Assembly (NCBI GenBank): GCA_043777595.1 | Contig: JAYWHT010000109.1 | Coordinates: 1-7,676, forward strand | Source: JAYVJH01 sp043777595 | GTDB lineage: Bacteria; Bacteroidota; Bacteroidia; Cytophagales; Spirosomataceae | DNA length: 7,676 nucleotides | Direction of reading: 5' to 3' | Part shown: positions 5,992-7,676 of the stretch, one piece after another | Position numbering within the stretch: position 1 is the stretch's first letter | Layout of the letters: each line of letters begins with the position of its first letter | The notes under the pieces: generated by a model | The model's input: only the letters and a program-made list of their open reading frames with translations | Database searches by the model: none | What the model was told of the DNA's origin: nothing | Program-made: the position numbers and the translations under genes

Positions 5992-6777
5992 TTAAATTTC
6001 ACCTGCCGCCTCTGCCGTTAATCTTTTGGCATTTTCTTTGCCCAAATAATTATCTATCACATTGTGGGCTACATACAAAATGGGCGTTGTCAATAACGAA
6101 ATAATGGCTTTGTAAATATAGTTTATTGTACCCACCTGCAAGACTGTAAGCAGCGACCAGTTACCAAAAATATAAAAAGCAATCATAATAACCACAAAAC
6201 TATCGACGAGTTGCGAAAATAGCGTTGAGCCAGTGGCACGCACCCACAACATACCCGAACCAGTACGTTTGCGAAGCCACGAAAAAATAGTTACGTCCAA
6301 CACCTGACCCACCAAAAAGGCGACGATCGAGCCAAGCATAATACCCAAACCCTGTTGAAAAATCTTGTTGAAAGCCCCATTTATATTTAGTGAATTGCCC
6401 AGTGAATCAGTACTATTGACATCGAGCCAAAACTGTGCGGGGGGGAGTAGCGTAGTAGCGTAAACGACAATAAAAGTATAGCAGATAAAACCTGCCGTCA
6501 AAAAAGAAATTCGCTGTACGCCTTTTTTACCAAAATATTCATTGATAATGTCCGAAGTAATAAAGACGATTGGCCAGTTTACTACCCCAGCCGACATATT
6601 GAAGTCTAATTGTGTACCAAAAACAGGGATTTGGGCGGGCATCAGCCCCAGCAAGGCTTCGACTGAGAATATTTTGGCACCAATAACCTCTGCAATAATG
6701 GCGTTAGTGAGAAAAATACCACACAAAAAAATAAATAGATTTTGTTTTTTGCGAGCAAAGTCAGGCGATTCAGTCAT
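5992..6777 (-). CDS. yhhQ: queuosine precursor transporter, YhhQ/DUF165 family
   Basis: An inner-membrane protein of 261 residues predicted to import queuosine precursors (preQ0/preQ1, as shown for E. coli YhhQ) for tRNA modification. About six hydrophobic segments are visible, roughly residues 13-35, 63-80, 92-112, 143-165, 190-207 and 212-238. Family signatures: WPIVFITSDIINEYFGKKGV (68-87), matching the DUF165 pattern with a conserved Asp and Glu; RATGSTLFSQLVDSFVVIMI (180-199), matching the second conserved R-x3-S-x3-SQ-x2-D block; and a polar C-terminal tail after NVIDNYLGKENAKRL. The gene lies between the MarR-type gene (93 bp upstream) and the PTPS/QueD gene (248 bp downstream), which supports a queuosine link. 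A C7 homopolymer (6439-6445) next to a tandem 8-bp repeat lies within the reading frame. The ATG follows an AT-rich leader with no Shine-Dalgarno motif; I see no preQ1 riboswitch. Confidence 0.92.
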   Translation of the reverse strand: MTESPDFARKKQNLFIFLCGIFLTNAIIAEVIGAKIFSVEALLGLMPAQIPVFGTQLDFNMSAGVVNWPIVFITSDIINEYFGKKGVQRISFLTAGFICYTFIVVYATTLLPPAQFWLDVNSTDSLGNSLNINGAFNKIFQQGLGIMLGSIVAFLVGQVLDVTIFSWLRKRTGSGMLWVRATGSTLFSQLVDSFVVIMIAFYIFGNWSLLTVLQVGTINYIYKAIISLLTTPILYVAHNVIDNYLGKENAKRLTAEAAGEI

Positions 6778-6832
6778 AGATTATAATTTACAACCATAAC
6801 CGTTTTAAAAACATTTTTGTTCTAACTGCCAG

Positions 6833-6852
6833 TCAAACATTTATTGATTTGA
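6833..6852. promoter_or_regulatory. imperfect dyad upstream of the transporter
   Basis: TCAAAC (6833-6838) and ATTTGA (6847-6852) form an imperfect inverted repeat with an 8-base spacer in the 93-bp gap between the MarR-type gene and yhhQ. The half-sites resemble those of the dyad at 7408-7425 on the other side of the same regulator gene, but the spacing differs by 2 bp. It could be a weak operator. AT-rich DNA produces such matches by chance, and one also occurs inside the PTPS/QueD gene near 5500. The rest of the gap shows no clear promoter or terminator. Confidence 0.2.
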
Positions 6853-6870
6853 TAATATAACTATAACAAA

Positions 6871-7329
6871 TTATTGACTGATTGCTTCGGCTTTGATTTT
6901 ACCATTTTCATCTTCGACGATGCGGCTCAATTCATTGATAACTTCAAAAAACACGGCTAATTTATCTAACGGAATGGTATCTCTGACAAGGCCGTTGAAC
7001 TTAATAACGCCTTCCCGAGCGATTTCTCGTTTTTCTTTACCCAATTCTGTAATATGAATATGCACAAACCGTTTGTCTGTTTCGTCGGCTTCCCGGCGTA
7101 TCCAGCCTCGCTCTTCGAGGGTTTTTAGCATTCGAGTCAGGCTGCGAGGCTCCATACCAATCGAGGGGCCAATCTTAGTAGCTGGTGTACCGTTTTCGAT
7201 GTCAATATTCAATAATACATAACCAATGGCTATCGTCATGTCGTGCTGAAATGCGTAGTTGTTATACATTCTCGAAATGGCGTGCCACGCCCATTTTATT
7301 TGAAAATCTACTGTTTTTTCTTTGCGCAT
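6871..7329 (-). CDS. MarR-type winged-helix transcriptional regulator
   Basis: A 152-residue DNA-binding regulator, probably a homodimer sensing a small ligand; the ligand cannot be read from sequence. Order: N-terminal dimerisation helix (4-30, with FQIKWAWHAISRMYNNYA), helix-turn-helix with ATKIGPSIGMEPRSLTRML (50-68) and recognition helix continuing to LEERGWIRR, the wing with DETDKRFVHIHITELG (82-97; the family's D-x-R-x5-LT type pattern), then C-terminal dimerisation helices. I chose the ATG at 7329. A TTG three codons upstream (7338) would give 155 residues, but the ATG is preceded by an A-rich leader typical of this phylum and sits about 30 bp below a good promoter. It is divergent from the BNR-like gene and 93 bp upstream of yhhQ, so either could be a target. 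Autoregulation is plausible, given the dyad in its upstream region. Confidence 0.93.
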   Translation of the reverse strand: MRKEKTVDFQIKWAWHAISRMYNNYAFQHDMTIAIGYVLLNIDIENGTPATKIGPSIGMEPRSLTRMLKTLEERGWIRREADETDKRFVHIHITELGKEKREIAREGVIKFNGLVRDTIPLDKLAVFFEVINELSRIVEDENGKIKAEAISQ

Positions 7330-7358
7330 TTTGGTCAATTAAATTTGTCGAATGTTGG

Positions 7359-7392
7359 CAAAAGTACGTTTTTTTTCTGAAAAGTGAGCAAC
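7359..7392 (-). promoter_or_regulatory. Bacteroidota-type promoter of the MarR-type gene
   Basis: On the minus strand, GTTG (7392-7389) is followed after 22 bases by TACTTTTG (7366-7359), an exact TAnnTTTG -7 element. Transcription would begin near 7350, leaving a leader of about 20 bases before the ATG at 7329. The spacer contains an uninterrupted run of eight A on this strand (7376-7369). The -33 element is one base short of TTTG. Confidence 0.6.
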
Positions 7393-7407
7393 CCCACTAC
7401 TTTTAGG

Positions 7408-7425
7408 TCAAATTTTGGCATTTGA
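7408..7425. promoter_or_regulatory. candidate MarR operator dyad
   Basis: TCAAAT (7408-7413), six bases, ATTTGA (7420-7425): an 18-bp perfect-arm dyad between the two divergent promoters. It covers the -33 element of the plus-strand promoter (7414-7417) and lies just upstream of the -33 of the MarR-type gene. MarR proteins usually bind 16-20 bp palindromes overlapping promoters near their own gene, so both position and size fit. Binding itself is inference. Confidence 0.4.
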
Positions 7426-7445
7426 GGCGTAACTGGCTATATTTG
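7414..7445 (+). promoter_or_regulatory. Bacteroidota-type promoter of the BNR-like gene
   Basis: TTTG (7414-7417), a 20-base spacer, then TATATTTG (7438-7445): an exact match to TTTG and TAnnTTTG at the usual distance. The start of transcription would be near 7452, about 25 bases before the ATG at 7477. This is the best promoter in the window. Confidence 0.7.
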
Positions 7446-7476
7446 TCTGATTGTTAATCAATAAACCCTTTCTACC

Positions 7477-7676
7477 ATGAAATTCAAGATTTGGACACTC
7501 ATGATTTGTATTTTTTGTTCTCCGTTTACTGACAATGGCTGCTTTGCACAGTCGTACTTCGATGCCCTCAAATGGCGAATGATTGGTCCACACCGAGGCG
7601 GGCGAACGGTGGGGGCAGTAGGTGTGCCGCAGCAGCCTAATGTGTTTTATATTGGTGTAAACAACGGCGGTGTCTG
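7477..7676 (+). CDS. secreted BNR/sortilin-like beta-propeller protein, 5' end only
   Basis: Open from the ATG at 7477 to the right edge, 66 complete codons. An N-terminal signal peptide is visible (KFKIWTLMICIFCSPF, residues 2-17) with likely cleavage after FAQ (residue 25). The mature start reads LKWRMIGPHRGGRTVGAVGV (31-50), followed by PQQPNVFYIGVNNGGV. This is the typical opening of large Bacteroidota exported proteins with repeated BNR/sortilin (VPS10-like) propeller blades, often annotated as glycosyl hydrolase, exo-alpha-sialidase or YCF48-like; enzymatic activity is often unproven in them. The expected continuation is WKTTDGG-like blades, outside the window. The gene has its own promoter, whose -33 element overlaps the candidate MarR operator. 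I am confident it is a real gene and of the fold family, not of its function. Confidence 0.85.
   Translation, partial: MKFKIWTLMICIFCSPFTDNGCFAQSYFDALKWRMIGPHRGGRTVGAVGVPQQPNVFYIGVNNGGV

Noticed and set aside
7330..7338. TTG at 7338 as the start of the MarR-type gene
   Set aside because: An ATG three codons later is preceded by an A-rich leader and is the commoner start codon; the TTG adds only three residues.
7408..7593. 61-codon minus-strand frame across the divergent promoter region
   Set aside because: It overlaps two good promoters and the signal peptide of the plus-strand gene in antisense; spurious.

Overview
The window reads as a stretch of Bacteroidota chromosome, most likely from the order Cytophagales. 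Three things point there. Upstream sequences lack clear Shine-Dalgarno motifs and are A/T-rich. Both promoters of the divergent intergenic region match the Bacteroidota pattern (TTTG or TTG, then about 20 bases, then TAnnTTTG). The gene families (a DUF5618-like protein, E. coli-type class II aldolase, a Bacteroidota-like MurI, a BNR/sortilin-like secreted protein) fit as well. The order-level guess is inference; I recognise no marker that would name a genus. Nine genes lie on the minus strand and one partial gene on the plus strand.

Layout, left to right: (1) 1-2962, a probable operon read leftward: class II fructose-bisphosphate aldolase (fba), a small DUF5618-like protein 15 bp downstream, and adenine deaminase (ade) joined to it by a 4-bp ATGA overlap. 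The 3' end of ade leaves the window inside short 7-bp tandem repeats that appear to add extra residues before its conserved C-terminus. (2) 2963-3123, intergenic, with a weak candidate promoter and a small hairpin. (3) 3124-4454, an unknown exported/membrane protein overlapping glutamate racemase (murI) by ATGA. (4) 4455-4653, intergenic, holding a two-copy imperfect repeat whose copies both fold into hairpins. (5) 4654-5743, GTP cyclohydrolase I (folE) and a 6-pyruvoyltetrahydropterin synthase/QueD-family enzyme, overlapping by 41 bp if the first folE ATG is used. (6) 5744-5991, intergenic, with a very strong hairpin. (7) 5992-6777, a YhhQ-type queuosine-precursor transporter. (8) 6871-7329, a MarR-type regulator. 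(9) 7330-7476, a divergent promoter region with a dyad that could be the MarR operator. (10) 7477-7676, the 5' end of a secreted BNR/sortilin-like beta-propeller protein on the plus strand.

FolE makes dihydroneopterin triphosphate, the substrate of the PTPS/QueD family, and YhhQ imports queuosine precursors, so these three look like a pterin/deazaguanine module. However, the PTPS-family protein has the C-x5-HGH spacing of animal PTPS rather than the C-x3-HGH spacing of E. coli QueD, so its product is open. The window is mostly housekeeping. The least explained parts are the structured repeat at 4492-4612, the heptad repeats inside ade, the candidate MarR operator, and the two proteins without known function.
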